From NCBI GenBank assembly GCA_922989275.2, contig OV277868.1, positions 53,504,216 to 53,568,215 on the forward strand: a stretch of DNA of 64,000 nucleotides. The letters are read 5' to 3'. The notes below the pieces were generated by a model. The model did not search any database. It saw nothing but the letters and a program-made list of their open reading frames with translations, and was not told the origin of the DNA. Source of the stretch: Gari tellinella (Eukaryota > Mollusca > Bivalvia > Cardiida > Psammobiidae). Below, one piece after another: positions 1-10,634 of this stretch (its first letter is position 1; each line of letters opens with the position of its first letter). Position numbers and translations under genes: made by a program.

Positions 1-239
1 AAAAATATTTGTATAAGGTCCACTACCGTGGACAGCATTAACATTTATACAAATAGAAAACATACATATCAATAGAGAGGTCATTAGTTGGGAATACGCA
101 AATTCATTTGAAACTTTTATAATTTATAATAAAGCCTAAATAAAAAGCATTTCTTATGAATAAACAGATGTTAACCAAAATTTGTTCCATATACATGTAT
201 ATAGTGTAGTCCCTAATCGACCCTGTCGTAGCCCTCTGG

Positions 240-489
240 TACAGTGGAGAATCTGTTCTTCTTTCCCAATAAACGCGTTTACGCTAAAACTATTATTTGC
301 AGTGCAAACAGTTTGGAGCCAGATCAGACGCCGGGTAACCCGGCGTCTGATCAGGCTCCAAACTGTTTGCCACCAAGATAAACATGAATTATCAGAATTG
401 TCTAAAAGTTGTTCTTTTCTACGTTTTAGTGATTTGCGTTTGCGTACGTTTGCGTTTAAACGGGAAAGAATAACAGATTCTCCACTGTA
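240..489 (+). mobile_element. TA-1 MITE, intact copy (250 bp)
   Basis: The ends are perfect-looking inverted repeats: TACAGTGGAGAATCTGTT on the left and AACAGATTCTCCACTGTA on the right, with TA at both borders. CAGT ends and a TA target are typical of Tc1/mariner-derived MITEs. The centre (about 308-372) is a long hairpin with CAAACAGTTTGGAGCC arms and a GACGCCGGGTAACCCGGCGTC tip. The right arm carries a GCGTTTGCGTACGTTTGCG run. No coding capacity. Further copies lie at 9090, 12920, 21854, 54091 and 54985. Confidence 0.88.
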
Positions 490-599
490 TGATTTTACCA
501 CATTAAGGAAACTCTTGCTTGAACTATAAAGAAAACGTATACAGCAAAACATGGTTAAGCGGTGCATGACTTAAAACTTGATAAATTGACGGGCTTATA

Positions 600-851
600 T
601 TAACCCGTTCCTCAATAAATACGCCTTTTTACGCCTTTAATTTGTTTCATCACTGAAGAATAGAGTTCCATTTTAAACAGTTGTGAATATGTATTATAAG
701 AAATATTTTCTATATCCTAGCAAATGATAGCTTAAAGCAGGCTGAAAGTAAAGAAGAATGCGCCTTAAGGCGCATTTTGCTTTACTTTCAACCTGCTTTA
801 AGTAGTCACCTGTTTTCAAATATACTAACAAGCTATGGGGTAATGGGTTAA
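600..851. mobile_element. TTAA-3 MITE, intact copy (252 bp)
   Basis: It starts TTAACCCGTTCC and ends AATGGGTTAA, so it has a TTAA at each border and CCC/GGG termini, as piggyBac-type elements do. The central hairpin (about 734-801) has AAAGCAGGCTGAAAGTAAAG arms and a GCGCCTTAAGGCGC tip. Copies at 55990 and 56360 have exactly the same length. This copy also supplies the uninterrupted sequence that proves the nested insertion at 55990. Confidence 0.87.
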
Positions 852-1244
852 TGTAGTAGTTTAATGCAGGTTAGACGTAAAGCAGAAATCTCCCTCTCTG
901 AATTACATTTGAAACAAATTTAGCAGTTCATTGTTTTAAAAAAAACCTGCCTTATCATGGAAGATTTACTGTATGAGTCACCAGGGTTCAATGGGTTAAA
1001 CACAGAGTAACAACCGATCAGAACCAACAACACATCGCAAGTAAGATAAGATGGAAAGCTTCACCATTCTGACAAACCTTTCAGCGAGTTTTGAACCTAT
1101 AGGGCCGTTGGACTGGATGATTTATATTCCCCGATCGTAGGTTTATAGATACTTGGTCACTGAGCCAGATTTAATTGTTGTCTTTTGCAGACGATTTAAA
1201 GTCCTATTGTGTTTTCAGACCTTTTTGCAATGTCTGAAATACAA
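852..1244. repeat. Degenerate TTAA-3 fragment and duplicated flank
   Basis: The first part is a worn TTAA-3 remnant ending CAATGGGTTAAAC near 997. About 975-1200 resembles 39880-40090 on the same strand (CACCAGGGTTCAATGGGTT, then GGGAAGCTTCAC-like and CACTGAGCCAG blocks). About 1205-1247 is the left flank of element 1 and matches the reverse complement of about 38600-38660. No gene seen. Confidence 0.6.
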
Positions 1245-2612
1245 TAATAGTCCGGGAGTCAAAGGCTGATATTTAGCTGAACCTGGAAATGCCGGATGAA
1301 CTTTTTTCTCTGCAGTTTTCAATAGTCAAGGGGGTCCTCATCAAGATTCAAGAGGATGCCCGGTGATATCCCTTGAGCGTTTCTCAAAATATGCTAATTA
1401 AGTCCGCCATTACTGAAATTCCGTTATTTGGCCATTTGTCAATTAGTATGTATCCTTCCATGATATAATAGGGGTCTATAACCAGGTTATCAGGGTCTAC
1501 GAACATGATAAACCCCTCATTTCAGGAGTTAAATGTTTTGAACATATGCAACTTATGCAAATCATGCAAATGAGGTCGGCCATTACAGAAATTCCGTTAT
1601 TTGGCCATATGTCAATTAGTATGCATCCTACCATGATGAAATTGGTATCTATAACCAGGTTTTCAGGGTCTACAAACATGATACACCCATCATTTCAGGG
1701 ATTAAATGTTTTGGACATATGCAAATGAGGTCGGCCATTACAGAAATTCCGTTATTTGGCCATATGTCAATTAATATGCAGCCTACCATGATAAAATTGG
1801 TGTTAATAACCACGTTATCATTGTCTACGAACATGATAAATCTGAATAAGGGGAGATCCTTTGAAAGCACAGAAAACAAAGCAAATACTGAAAATTGCAG
1901 ACTCGGTTTAATTGAAGCTGTTCATGAGCAATACTGAAATATGCAACAGTGCTCACGCCCCCTAGCACTATCAGGAATTAAATGTTTTTGACATATGCAA
2001 CTTATTTAAATTATGCAAATGAGGTCCGTCATTACTGAATTTCCGTTTTTGTGTAATATCTCTTTAAGTTAATTTCATGTGCTGCCATTATTTATAGTTG
2101 CTTGATAAAAAAAACCAGTTGATTAGATTCATCTGTAGTGATCTAACTGTAGTGAGATTGTTCCACAACGGCAGCACTGAGAAACACAAGTAAGTTGTCA
2201 CTGGAGAAGACCCATGCCCCACTGAAATCAAGAATGAAAACACCAGCATCAGATATGATTAGGAGACGTATCATGAAGAAGCCGATACAATTATTGTGCA
2301 ACACGTCTTGAAGGGTGCCAGTGAAGCCAGGTGACTTGCTGTGGTATCAGATGACACAGATGTGTTTGTCCTGTTGTTCACCACTATGAGGAGGTTAAGC
2401 TGAACCTACCAATGACGATGGAATCACCTAGTAAAGGGAGGGCAGTGATAGACTAACAGCTGACCGTCAAAAAGCATCGCGACATCGTGAAGCACCTCCT
2501 TCCTGCACATGCTAGCCTATTTCTGGTTGCGACACTGTAGCATGTTGCTTTGGAGTTGGAAAGGGCTCTGTTTTCAAATCACTGAGAGCAGGATATAAGC
2601 TTAAGATTTCAG

Positions 2613-3820
2613 GACGTTTCGCTACCTGGATGTTCGCTTCCCTAGCATGTTCGCTACCTTGTGGTTTTCGTGGCTGGTCTTTTCGCTACCTAGACTTTTT
2701 CGCTACCCAGTGTTATTTTTCACACTTTTATCTACTAATATGCAGGCGCTTCGCCCACATAATGGATTTATTTTTACTGATCTGGATCCAAAACTATAGC
2801 TAATGTACATAAAATAAGAAGAGGTTTTATTTACTAATCTGCTTCTATACAACGAACAGAAATAAAAACAAATTTTGGTAAGAGAATTGCACAGACGTCA
2901 CGCGTCCACATAATATATATTTATTTATTAATCTGGATCCAAACCAATGGTATCATTATATTTAAAAGTGATTTTTATTAATCAGGATCAAAACTAACGG
3001 ACAAAAATCAATTCAATTTAGACTCCATGCGTTCACACCAGACATTTTTATTCCTTTATCTGGATCCAAAAAAGGAATCACCATATAAGTTACTTCAGTT
3101 AATAGTCAGGATCCATTTACTTACAGACATAAATAATTACAAGTTGACAAAATATTTGCGCCGACGCAACTTTTATTTACTAATCTAGATCCAAACCAAT
3201 GCCGCGGCTAGCTCAATATAAGAGATTTTATTTATTAATCTGGATCCAAACTAATGGAACTTAAGGGTTATTTATTTATCTGGATCCCAACTAACGGACA
3301 TATATATAAGATATTTTTATATACTAATCTGGATTGAAAACTAACCATGGCACATATAATCATAAGTCAAAGTTGACGAAATATGTGTGCGGATGCCATG
3401 TGTCATCATTTCTTGATCTGGTTCCAAACCAAGGAAATCTCCATAAAAGAGAATTCTATTTATTTACTCTTCTCACTGCGGAAAATGATTTACTGATTGG
3501 AATTTTGCAGAAGCTGATCTGAATCACACATAGAAATGTTGATCTAATGGCATTAAATTAAATGTTCAGAAGTGCCTTTCAAAATTGACAGCTGCTATAA
3601 TTTCATTTTCAACTACAAGTTTCAGATCAATAAACTTTTGAATTTAATTATTTTAAATGCATATTACTATTGGTAATTAACTACGAAAGGTCAGTAACAA
3701 AAGAAAAAGGTTTTTAGTTCTGTAATAAAAATAGGAGGTAGCGAAAGTGTACGGGAAGCGGAACATCCTACCCTGGGTAGCGACATGACAGGCGCGAACG
3801 CAATAGGGTAGCGAAACGTC
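2613..3820. mobile_element. 1.2-kb element with iterated TTTCGCTACC ends, inserted in element 1
   Basis: The ends are GACGTTTCGCTACC and its complement GGTAGCGAAACGTC. The motif TTCGCTACC recurs several times within 100 bp of the left end (about 2617, 2650, 2680, 2699) and, inverted, of the right end (about 3733, 3776, 3806), like clustered transposase-binding sites. It interrupts the element 1 gene between GVGKG...RAGYK and DQATDIISACYG, so it arrived later. I could not define a clean target duplication. Confidence 0.7.
2725..3540 (+). repeat. Dispersed array of TAATCTGGATCCAAACTAA motifs
   Basis: Roughly ten to twelve imperfect copies of TTTATTTACTAATCTGGATC followed by CAAACTAACGG are spaced about 50-110 bp apart through the interior of the 2613-3820 element. 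All are in the same orientation. No ORF is supported here; this looks like an iterated non-coding sequence. Confidence 0.65.
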
Positions 3821-5130
3821 TAATAACCTAAGATAAACACTGTTGGGATCGTAGATGCATCGTTTAATGACGTCATAGACCAAGCTACCGATATCATATC
3901 TGCCTGTTATGGTGTGAAGGAAGCAACAGACATGTCACAAACCAGGCTGTATGGGTGGGGGAAAAGGGCATACAGCCAAACAGAGGCATTTGCAGAGAAC
4001 GTGAAGAGGGCTCATTATTAAGCAATCCTGTGGCGTACTCTCGACACAAAAGATTTACATGAACTGAACATGGAGGGCTACGGATGGGAAAAGGATTTCA
4101 GGAACAAGTCACTGACACCATCTGACATTTCGGATGGTGTTAAGCTTGTCCCTAATTACATCATAGAGATGATCGGATGTGGCTGCAAGAGCAAGACCCC
4201 TTGTAGTTCAAAGAGGTGAAGTTCAAACCTGTCATGGCTCGGATTGCACTATCTTCTGTGCATGTTAATCAATAGGATGCGCTCAGGTAAAGTAGTTTCA
4301 CCATTTGCCATGGCAGCATTACCTCATATGGCATATTAATCACCATAAGAATGCAATTAATACTATTGTCGAATTATTTGAAAGACAGTCTTTGACAATC
4401 TAGGAATAGAAATTTACATTATGACATTAGGTCAAATATTTCCAGCGGTATTCCAAATAAGCTAGATTTCATGAATGATATCCGATCTAATTAGCATAAT
4501 TGATGTAATTAGTCAAGTGCGAGTCATTAAAATGCAAAACTGATGTGCTTATAATGTTCGAAGACCCTGAAAACATAGGTGAATACACCTTTTTTAGGAG
4601 GTTACCATGTATAATAAATATGTTACAACCAATAAACGGAATTTCAGTAATGGCCGACCTCATTTGCATAAGTTGCATATGTCCAAAACATTTAATCCCT
4701 GAAATGACAGGTGTATCATGTTTGTAGACCCTGAAAACCTGGTTATAGACACCAATTTCATCATGGTAGGATGCATACTAATTGACATATGGCCAAATAA
4801 CGGAATTTCTGTAATGGCCTACCTCATGTGCATGATTTGCATAAGTTGCATATGTTCAAAACATTTAATTCCTGAAATGAGGGGTTTATCATGTTCGTAG
4901 ACCCTGATAACCTGGTTATAGACACCAATTTCATCATGGTAGGATGCATACTAAATGACATATGGCCAAATAACGGAATTTCAGTAATGGCGGACTTAAT
5001 TAGCATATTTTGAGAAACGCTCAAGGGATATCACCGGGCACCCTCTTGAATCATGATAAGGACCCCCTTGACTAATGAAAACTGCAGAGAAAAAAACTTC
5101 ATCCGGCTTTTCTTGATTCCCGGACTATAA

Positions 5131-5514
5131 CGGTTAATAATAATGTTTGAACATTCTTATGGGCTAAACTGACCTATGAAATGTTGAAGACGGACCTCAA
5201 TCACAAAAAGGGCGATTTAAAACCATAACAAACCGAAAATAGAACGTCTGACATAAACATTACCACACGGATTAGTGTCACGTGATACAGTCGAAATCAA
5301 CGTCACAGTGTGCAACCGTGTCTACTTTTTTTGCTATAAAATGAGTCACATTTCGACACAACGGTGGTAAAAGGAAAGCAACGAGGATAAGTATATATGC
5401 GCATTTTAGGGACCGTCGTGTGGCCCTACAGTAAACGTCTGTTCGTTCCCCTGCCCTTCCCTCCGCCGTCCCTCCGCCCCGTCCCTCTGCCCGTCCCTCC
5501 ATCAGTCAGTTAGA
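5131..5514. repeat. Right flank of element 1, duplicated inverted at 38.4 kb
   Basis: The region from AACGGTTAATAATAATG to GTCACGTGATACAG matches the reverse complement of about 38440-38597. 5440-5505 is a pyrimidine-rich GTCCCTCCGCC stretch, so open frames across it are compositional. A third, diverged copy of the first ~60 bp lies at 45385-45440. No gene seen. Confidence 0.7.
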
Positions 5515-7560
5515 TTAGCACACTTTTTTGTCCGCTCTCTAACTCGATTATTTTTTATCCGATCTCCACAAACTTGCTGAAAATGTGTTTTAGTATTAAA
5601 ATGTAGGCCATGTTCGATAACTACTCAAATTGTTTTAGGCATGTCGGAGTTATTACCCTTGAAATATCAAAATTTGTCCGCTCTCTAACACAAACAGTTT
5701 TTATCGGATCTTCACTAAACTTGCTGAAAATGTTTATCAATATAAAAGATAGGTCCAGTTAGAATACAACTAAAATCGCATGAGGCATGTCTGAGTTTTT
5801 GCCCTTTCAATATTAAAAAATGACTGTTTCAGCACTTTTTGATTTCTAACACAAAGTTCTTTTATTGGCTCTTCACCAAACTTGCTGAAAATGTTTATTT
5901 ATATAAAATCAATGTATCATTTGATTACTACTAAAATCGCATATTAAAGGCATGTCGGAGAAATTGCCCTTTAATTAATAAAAAATGACTGTTTCAGCAA
6001 TCAAATGTTTATTGATAACATCTAGGTCAATTTTTATTACTTCTAAAATCGCATAAGACTTTGCCCTGATTTTTTGGCCCTTTATGTATTAAAAAAGACT
6101 GTTTCAGAATTTTCTGCTCTCTTACACAAAGACTTTTATTAGAGTTCACCAAACTTGCGTTACCTGTTTATTAATATAAAATCAAGGTATAGTTTGATTA
6201 CTACTAAAATCGCATAAGGTATGTCGGGGTAATTGCCCTCTAAGTATTAAAATATACTGTTTCAGCACATTTTTGCTTTCAGCACATTTTTGCTCTCTAA
6301 AACAACCAGTTTTTATCGGATCTTTATCAAACTTGCTCCAAATGTTAATTGATATAACATCTAGATCAAGATTGATTACTACTAAAATCGCATAAGAATT
6401 TTCCCTGATTTTTGGCCCTTTATGTATTAAAAAAACGACTGTTTCAGGATGTTTTGCTCTCTTACCCAAATACTTTTATTATATCTTCACCAAACTTGCG
6501 TAAACTCTTTATTAATATAAAATCAATGTTTAGTTTGGTTTCTACTAAAATCGCATAAGGCATGTCTGAGTTATTGTCCTTTATGTATTAAAAAATGACT
6601 GTTTCACCATTTTTTGCTCTCTAACACAAATACTTTTTTTGTGATTTTCACCAAACTTGCTGAAAATGTTTATTTATATAAAATCAAGGTTTAGTTTGAA
6701 TACTACTAAAATCGCAAAAGCTATGTCTGTGATTTTGCCCTTAAGTACTAAAAATGAATGTTCAGCAGATTTTGCTCTCTAACACATACAGTTTGTATCG
6801 GATATTCACCAAACTTCTTGAAAATGTTTATTAATATAAAATCTAGGTCAATCCTCTTAACTACCAAAATCGCATAAGGCATGTTGGAGTTATTGCCCTT
6901 GAATGACTAAAAATTGACTACTTCAGGCTTGTCAGCTTTCTGACTCAAACAGTTTTAATTGGATCTTCCCAAATTTGCTGAAAATAATATTTGTATAAAA
7001 TCTTGGTCCAGTTCTATAAATACCCAAATCGCCGAAGGCATGTTGGAATTATGGTTCTTCAATTTTGAAAATTTTGCTATTTTATCCTTGTTTTTGCCCT
7101 GTCCACTCTGTAAAAGGACCAGTTTTTATTCTATTTTAGACAATTATTTGGTCAATGGTTGCATGTGCTTCATCTTAGCCGTGTTGGTAATAAGTTAAGT
7201 AATAAATGACCACTCCATTTCTCCTTTACCTCTTGAAGGATTTTCATTCAACTGTATTCGATTTTTTTCTTGACCTAGATTTAATACCAATACACATTGT
7301 CAGCAAGTTTGGTGAAGATCTAATAAAAAGTGTTTGTGTTAGAGAGCAGAAAATGCTGAAACAGTCATTTTTTAATTATTCAAGGGCAATAACTCAGACA
7401 TGCCTCATGTGATTTTGCTAGTTATTCAACCTGACCTAGATTCTGTACTAATAAACATTTATATCAAATTTAGTGAAGATAAAAAAGAAGTGTATGAGTT
7501 AGAGAGCGGACAAGGCTGAAACAGTCATTTTCAGCAAGCTTGGTAAAGATTCTCCGTATT
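5515..7560. repeat. Tandem array of ~160-bp units
   Basis: Units carry the landmarks GCTCTCTAACACAAA, TCACCAAACTTGCTGAAAATG, ACTACTAAAATCGCATAAGG and ATGACTGTTTCAG. The CAAACTTGC landmark recurs at about 5568, 5714, 5878, 6150, 6328, 6490, 6654, 6809 and 6971, mostly 146-180 bp apart. From about 7206 the units run in the opposite orientation, giving a head-to-head junction. The same arrangement, inverted, occupies 37390-38360. Common bivalve repeat type; not coding. Confidence 0.8.
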
Positions 7561-7610
7561 TTTTTTACACGCTCACCCACCGTGAATATTATTACACTGG
7601 ATCTCATAGT

Positions 7611-7815
7611 TTAACCCTGTGCCTACTGGTCGTAACTTTACGGAGTTTACAAACTGTTTGAATCTAGAAAGACGCCGCGTAACGCGGCGTCTCATCTGGA
7701 TCCAAACTGTTTGACACTCGTCTTAAGGTTTGTTTAATTAAAACAATGCATAACTGAACAAATTTTGCAGACAACAATGTCAAAGCAGACGTCTGTGCAG
7801 CAGAATAAGGGTTAA
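7611..7815. mobile_element. TTAA-1 MITE
   Basis: TTAACCCTGTGCC to AATAAGGGTTAA, with the hairpin CAAACTGTTTGAATC...GCGTAACGC...GGATCCAAACTGTTTG. It sits inside the duplicated segment, and its partner copy is at 37099-37308, so it inserted before the duplication. Confidence 0.82.
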
Positions 7816-8105
7816 CAGCTTCATTTTCAGCGCTCCAGATAAGCGGGAGTAATCTGAACTAATCCAACATTTTCTCACTCATTTCAGCACCGAATGGTAT
7901 GGTGTTACTACTGATTAAACCGTCTCTTCGAGACACTTTTAATGAGTATGACACCATTGGGTTTAAAAGCAGAAATAAAGATTTTAGTTTTCGAAATACT
8001 TCCGTTATCTGGAACCCTGTATTTACAGAGTTGTCCTTCTTGTCCCCAAACAACCGTTTCATGCAGGTTTCTCAAAAACACAATGCGGCTTTATTATTCA
8101 CTTTA
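7816..8105. repeat. Segment duplicated inverted at 36686-37080
   Basis: Both strands show short open frames, but the matching copy at 36.9 kb (about 63 codons, GLQITEVFRKLKSLFLLLNP-type frame) conserves nucleotides as well as frame. I cannot tell coding conservation from recent duplication. No start context, splice site or domain is recognised. Confidence 0.55.
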
Positions 8106-8186
8106 TAGAGATTTTAATGATATCTCTCTTTGGTGCAAAAGAGAAGAGAAATATTGACACTTTGTAACGTATGCATACATCCTTCC

Positions 8187-8406
8187 TTAAGCCATTACTC
8201 CTTTTTCCTCCGTTGAAGAAAATAGTTCCTATTTTACATTTATATGAGTCGTTCTCATATTATGTATTCACCATAAAAATATATACTATATCCTAGCAGA
8301 GGGTAGATGAAAGCAGGCTTGAAGCAAATGGTGATTTATTCCAACCTGCTTTAAGTTGTCACCTGTCTTTGAAACTAGAAAAACAGGGCATGTGGTAAAC
8401 TGTTAA
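8187..8406. mobile_element. TTAA-3 MITE, degenerate
   Basis: Starts TTAAGCCATTACTCC and ends ACTGTTAA. The usual GAAGAAAATAGTTCC and CCTAGCAGA blocks are present, but the hairpin tip is shortened (AGCAGGCTTGAAGC / CCAACCTGCTTTAAG). Confidence 0.7.
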
Positions 8407-9089
8407 CGAAACTAAAGTTTGCATTATGCAACGTAACCTTTATTATGAAACATATCAGAACAAAAACACACACGGTGCTATTTTGGTGACTCTTTTATTT
8501 ACATGTTCAAAACAAATACATTGTAAAGGTATAGTGGCTCCTTTAGGACACATTTGATTAGGATTTTCACTGTTTTCATAGGAAAATCGTACTTCTCACA
8601 GATGCACTGTCTTTGGCCACTTTAAACAGGGGTAACATAAATAAATGTCTTTACTAAGCTAAGCAGAAATGTATCTATGGAGTCTAGCGTCTATGAGACT
8701 TTTCTTTAGCATTTAAGAATAACATGTAAATTGTTTAACGGAATCAATATAGTCCGCAAAGGCTCGACAAAAGCAGCATTCCAAAGTTCATATAAATATC
8801 CGAGTAAAGATGCTACATGGGAACTACGCTTTCTGCCTACATAAATTTATACTCGTGGGTGTGTTATAACAGTTATGTCCATTGTAAAACAGCGTAGAGC
8901 TAAATCAGACGCATAGTAACTCGGTGTCTGACCAGTCTCTAAACTGCTTGTCACTTATGTCTTTAATCATTTTCTACATTGAATTGCATAATTATCATTT
9001 GCGTTAAGTTTCGTTTAAATTCAAAAGCGCATTTCCCATCTGATATATAATATATTATATAAAAGTAAAATCAGTCATTGATGTGTCAA
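8407..9089 (-). other. Possible distal 3' UTR of the secreted-peptide gene; otherwise nothing seen
   Basis: Downstream (minus strand) of the peptide gene's stop codon. An AATAAA on the minus strand near 8491-8496 could be its poly(A) signal, but another AATAAA overlaps the stop codon itself near 9335. 8886-8950 holds a worn TTAA-1 type hairpin (AAACAGCG...GACCAGTCTCTAAACTGC). No ORF supported. Confidence 0.3.
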
Positions 9090-9323
9090 TACAGTCTTTC
9101 CCAATAAACGTGATTACGCTAAATTATTATTTGCAGTACAAACAGTTTGGAGCCAGATCAGACGCCGGGTAACCCGGCGTCTGATCAGGCTCCAAACTGT
9201 TTGCCACCAAGATAAACATGAATTATCAGAATTGTCCAAAAGTTGTACATTTCTACATTTTAGTGCTTTGCGTTTGCGTACGTTTGCGTTTAAACGGGAA
9301 AGAATAACAGGATCTCTACTGTA
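9090..9323 (+). mobile_element. TA-1 MITE in the 3' region of the peptide gene
   Basis: Begins TACAGTCTTTCCC (about 15 bp of the left terminus deleted) and ends GGATCTCTACTGTA. The central hairpin is the same as in the 240-489 copy. Its right border is 12 bp downstream of the peptide gene stop codon, so it probably lies in that gene's 3' UTR. Confidence 0.85.
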
Positions 9324-9334
9324 CACATGTTTGT

Positions 9335-10634
9335 TTATTTTGCAGGTCCAGGTGCAGATTCCTCGGAATTGGATGCCGAGTCAGGGCTTCCAGGGCTTTC
9401 AGAGCCTTCGGAACTTCCACTATCGTCTGATCTCTTGTCTGGCATGATAAAAGAGAAACATAGCATGTATTTATGTTCTAAATAAAAAAATCAAATAGGA
9501 CGAATAAGAACAATATTCACAAATAAATCAATTCCTTCACCAACAAATGGACCGGTGAATGAACACTATCACTTTAACCCTTTCAACCATATGTAGCCCT
9601 CTATAGATATTTCTAATTACATATGCAAACAGTGTAGACCCTGATCAGATGGCTCCTATTGGAGCCCTCTGATCAGGGTATGCACTATTTGATAGTTTGA
9701 TTGCTTTTTGTTGTCATATCAAAAAATGCAACAGTGCAAATTTACTAAAGGATAATAAATACCCACCAGAAATATTTAGGGTTGAAAGAGTTAACTACTT
9801 TCAAAGTAGAGCGCCCGTAAGGTGGTCTAGGCAGAATGATGGTACCGATATTCCCTGACCTTGGCCCGGTCCATTTAGAGATGTATTATCTTATCCCTTT
9901 CGTGGTCAAATTATTCGGGAGAATTTTACCCCCTCACCGCTTTATTGTCGTCTGCTTCAAAATTGTTGTCTGCAAGACACGTTTCAAAGCTAGATTTAAG
10001 GTTGTATGACTTAATAAATATCGATAAGAGTGTCAAACAGTTTGGGTCCTGATCAGACACCGCGTTACGCGGCGTCTGATCAGCTTTCAAACTGTTTGCA
10101 AACGCGCTTTTAAGCGTCATTGAGAGTGAAAGGGCTAACTCATTGTTTTTCTCACCCAGAGAACACTGCGGATCCAAATAAATCAGCGACTGATCAGTGT
10201 CTGATTAGGGTCTAGACTGTTTGGTCCTCATATCAACGTTTCTGGACTCACTCACCCTCACATATTTAATGAACACTTCCATTGCCGATTACGTCTTGTC
10301 TATTTTCTTATTTACATGTATTTTAAGCAGTGCAAACACAGATCAGAAGGCTCCTGTTGACCCTCCCCCCCCCCCCCCCCCCCCCTGTTCAGGGTCTATA
10401 CTGTTAGAACAGGACACATGTACCGTCTACTGGTATACTGTTAATGAAGAGTATACTGGTCGCTATGGTTCAATATGTTAAGTATTTTGAGTGTCCGCAA
10501 CAACGCGACTTTCTTGTACGACAAATGATGATCTTACCTCTTATCGCGTGGCGTTTATGATGGTTACGATGTGGTGCACTGGTGACAACGTAGGCCAGGG
10601 CCAATAGAACCAGTAAACACAAAGCAACCTTCAT
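9335..10634 (-). CDS. Small secreted Ser/acidic-rich peptide (two coding exons, 66 aa)
   Basis: Two exons join in frame: 10538-10634 (ATG at 10634-10632) and 9335-9438 (stop TAA 9337-9335). Exon 2 is preceded by a pyrimidine-rich tract and CAG (10642-10644) and followed by GTAAG; exon 3 is preceded by TTTCTCTTTTATCATGCCAG. The 201 nt encode 66 residues. Residues 1-20 are a textbook signal peptide (MKVALCLLVLLALAYVVTSA, likely cut before PH). Residues 21-35 are basic and His-rich with two KR sites (27-28, 34-35). Residues 36-66 are acidic and Ser-rich (11 Ser, 7 Asp/Glu, several Pro/Gly). The mature part has no Cys. No family recognised. The KR sites suggest prohormone-type processing releasing the acidic tail; alternatively it is a disordered secreted or mineral-binding peptide with S-x-E phosphorylation sites. 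The exon structure is well supported; the function is unknown. Confidence 0.85.
9574..9794. mobile_element. TTAA-2 MITE in intron 2 of the peptide gene
   Basis: TTAACCCTTTCAACC to TTGAAAGAGTTAA. Hairpin CAAACAGTGTAGACCCTGAT / ATCAGGGTATGCACTATTTG with a GGCTCCTATTGGAGCC tip. A related right half is at 32530-32730. Confidence 0.8.
9891..10138. mobile_element. TTAA-1 MITE in intron 2
   Basis: Left end TTATCCCTTTCG, right end GAGTGAAAGGGCTAA (worn TTAA sites). Contains the family block GTCGTCTGCTTCAAAATTGT, then the hairpin GTCAAACAGTTTGGGTCCTG...GCGTTACGC...CAAACTGTTTGC. Confidence 0.75.
10140..10480. repeat. Worn TTAA-1/TTAA-2 hairpins and a poly-C run
   Basis: 10170-10230 is a diverged CTGATCAGTGTCTGATTAG hairpin. 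10340-10475 is a TTAA-2 right half whose hairpin tip is replaced by about 21 consecutive C (10365-10385). Open frames here run through the repeat and are not credible. Confidence 0.6.

Larger units (their letters stand above)
2221..4280 (+). pseudogene. Transposon protein, C-terminal half, decayed and interrupted
   Basis: This is a remnant of a large protein family that I recognise as uncharacterised, repeated ORFs in mollusc and cnidarian genomes. In one frame, 2272-2394 reads HEEADTIIVQHVLKGASEA, an in-frame stop, then VVSDDTDVFVLL. A frame change follows, and 2376-2600 gives HHYEEVKLNL, MESPSKGRAVID, KKHRDIVKHLLPAHA and a GCDTVACCFGVGKG stretch that recalls the XPG/FEN nuclease GCDT...GIGKK signature. 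After the 2613-3820 insertion the protein resumes at about 3846 with ISACYGVKEATDM, TEAFAENVKRAHY and ILWRTL. It ends in a Cys-rich tail (GCGCKSKTPCSSKR, then CTIFCAC in another frame). Stops and frameshifts make it non-functional. The N-terminal half is absent here but is partly present in element 2. Confidence 0.75.
1248..5127 (+). mobile_element. DNA transposon, element 1 (Academ-like?), 3.88 kb, decayed
   Basis: The termini are TAGTCCGGGAGTCAAAG and CCCGGACTA, flanked by the 3-bp direct repeat TAA (1245-1247 and 5128-5130). The empty counterpart near 38598 reads as a single TAA in the same context, so borders and target duplication are supported directly. Long subterminal inverted regions contain units of about 155-175 bp (CCGTTATTTGGCCATATGTCAATTAG blocks) at 1400-2070 and, inverted, at 4480-5010. 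Between them lies a decayed plus-strand gene (2221-4280), split by another element (2613-3820). Element 2 at 23319-27885 shares ends and subterminal repeats. Assignment to the Academ superfamily rests on my recollection of its 3-4 bp target duplications and XPG-like protein, so it is tentative. Confidence 0.85.

Noticed and set aside
5278..5502. Minus-strand 74-codon frame rich in Gly/Arg
   Set aside because: It is the translation of a CCGTCCCTCCGCC low-complexity stretch in a duplicated flank; no domain or splice context.
7859..8108. Possible conserved ORF with a relative at 36854-37045
   Set aside because: Conservation follows from the inverted segmental duplication at the nucleotide level; no evidence of codon-level constraint.
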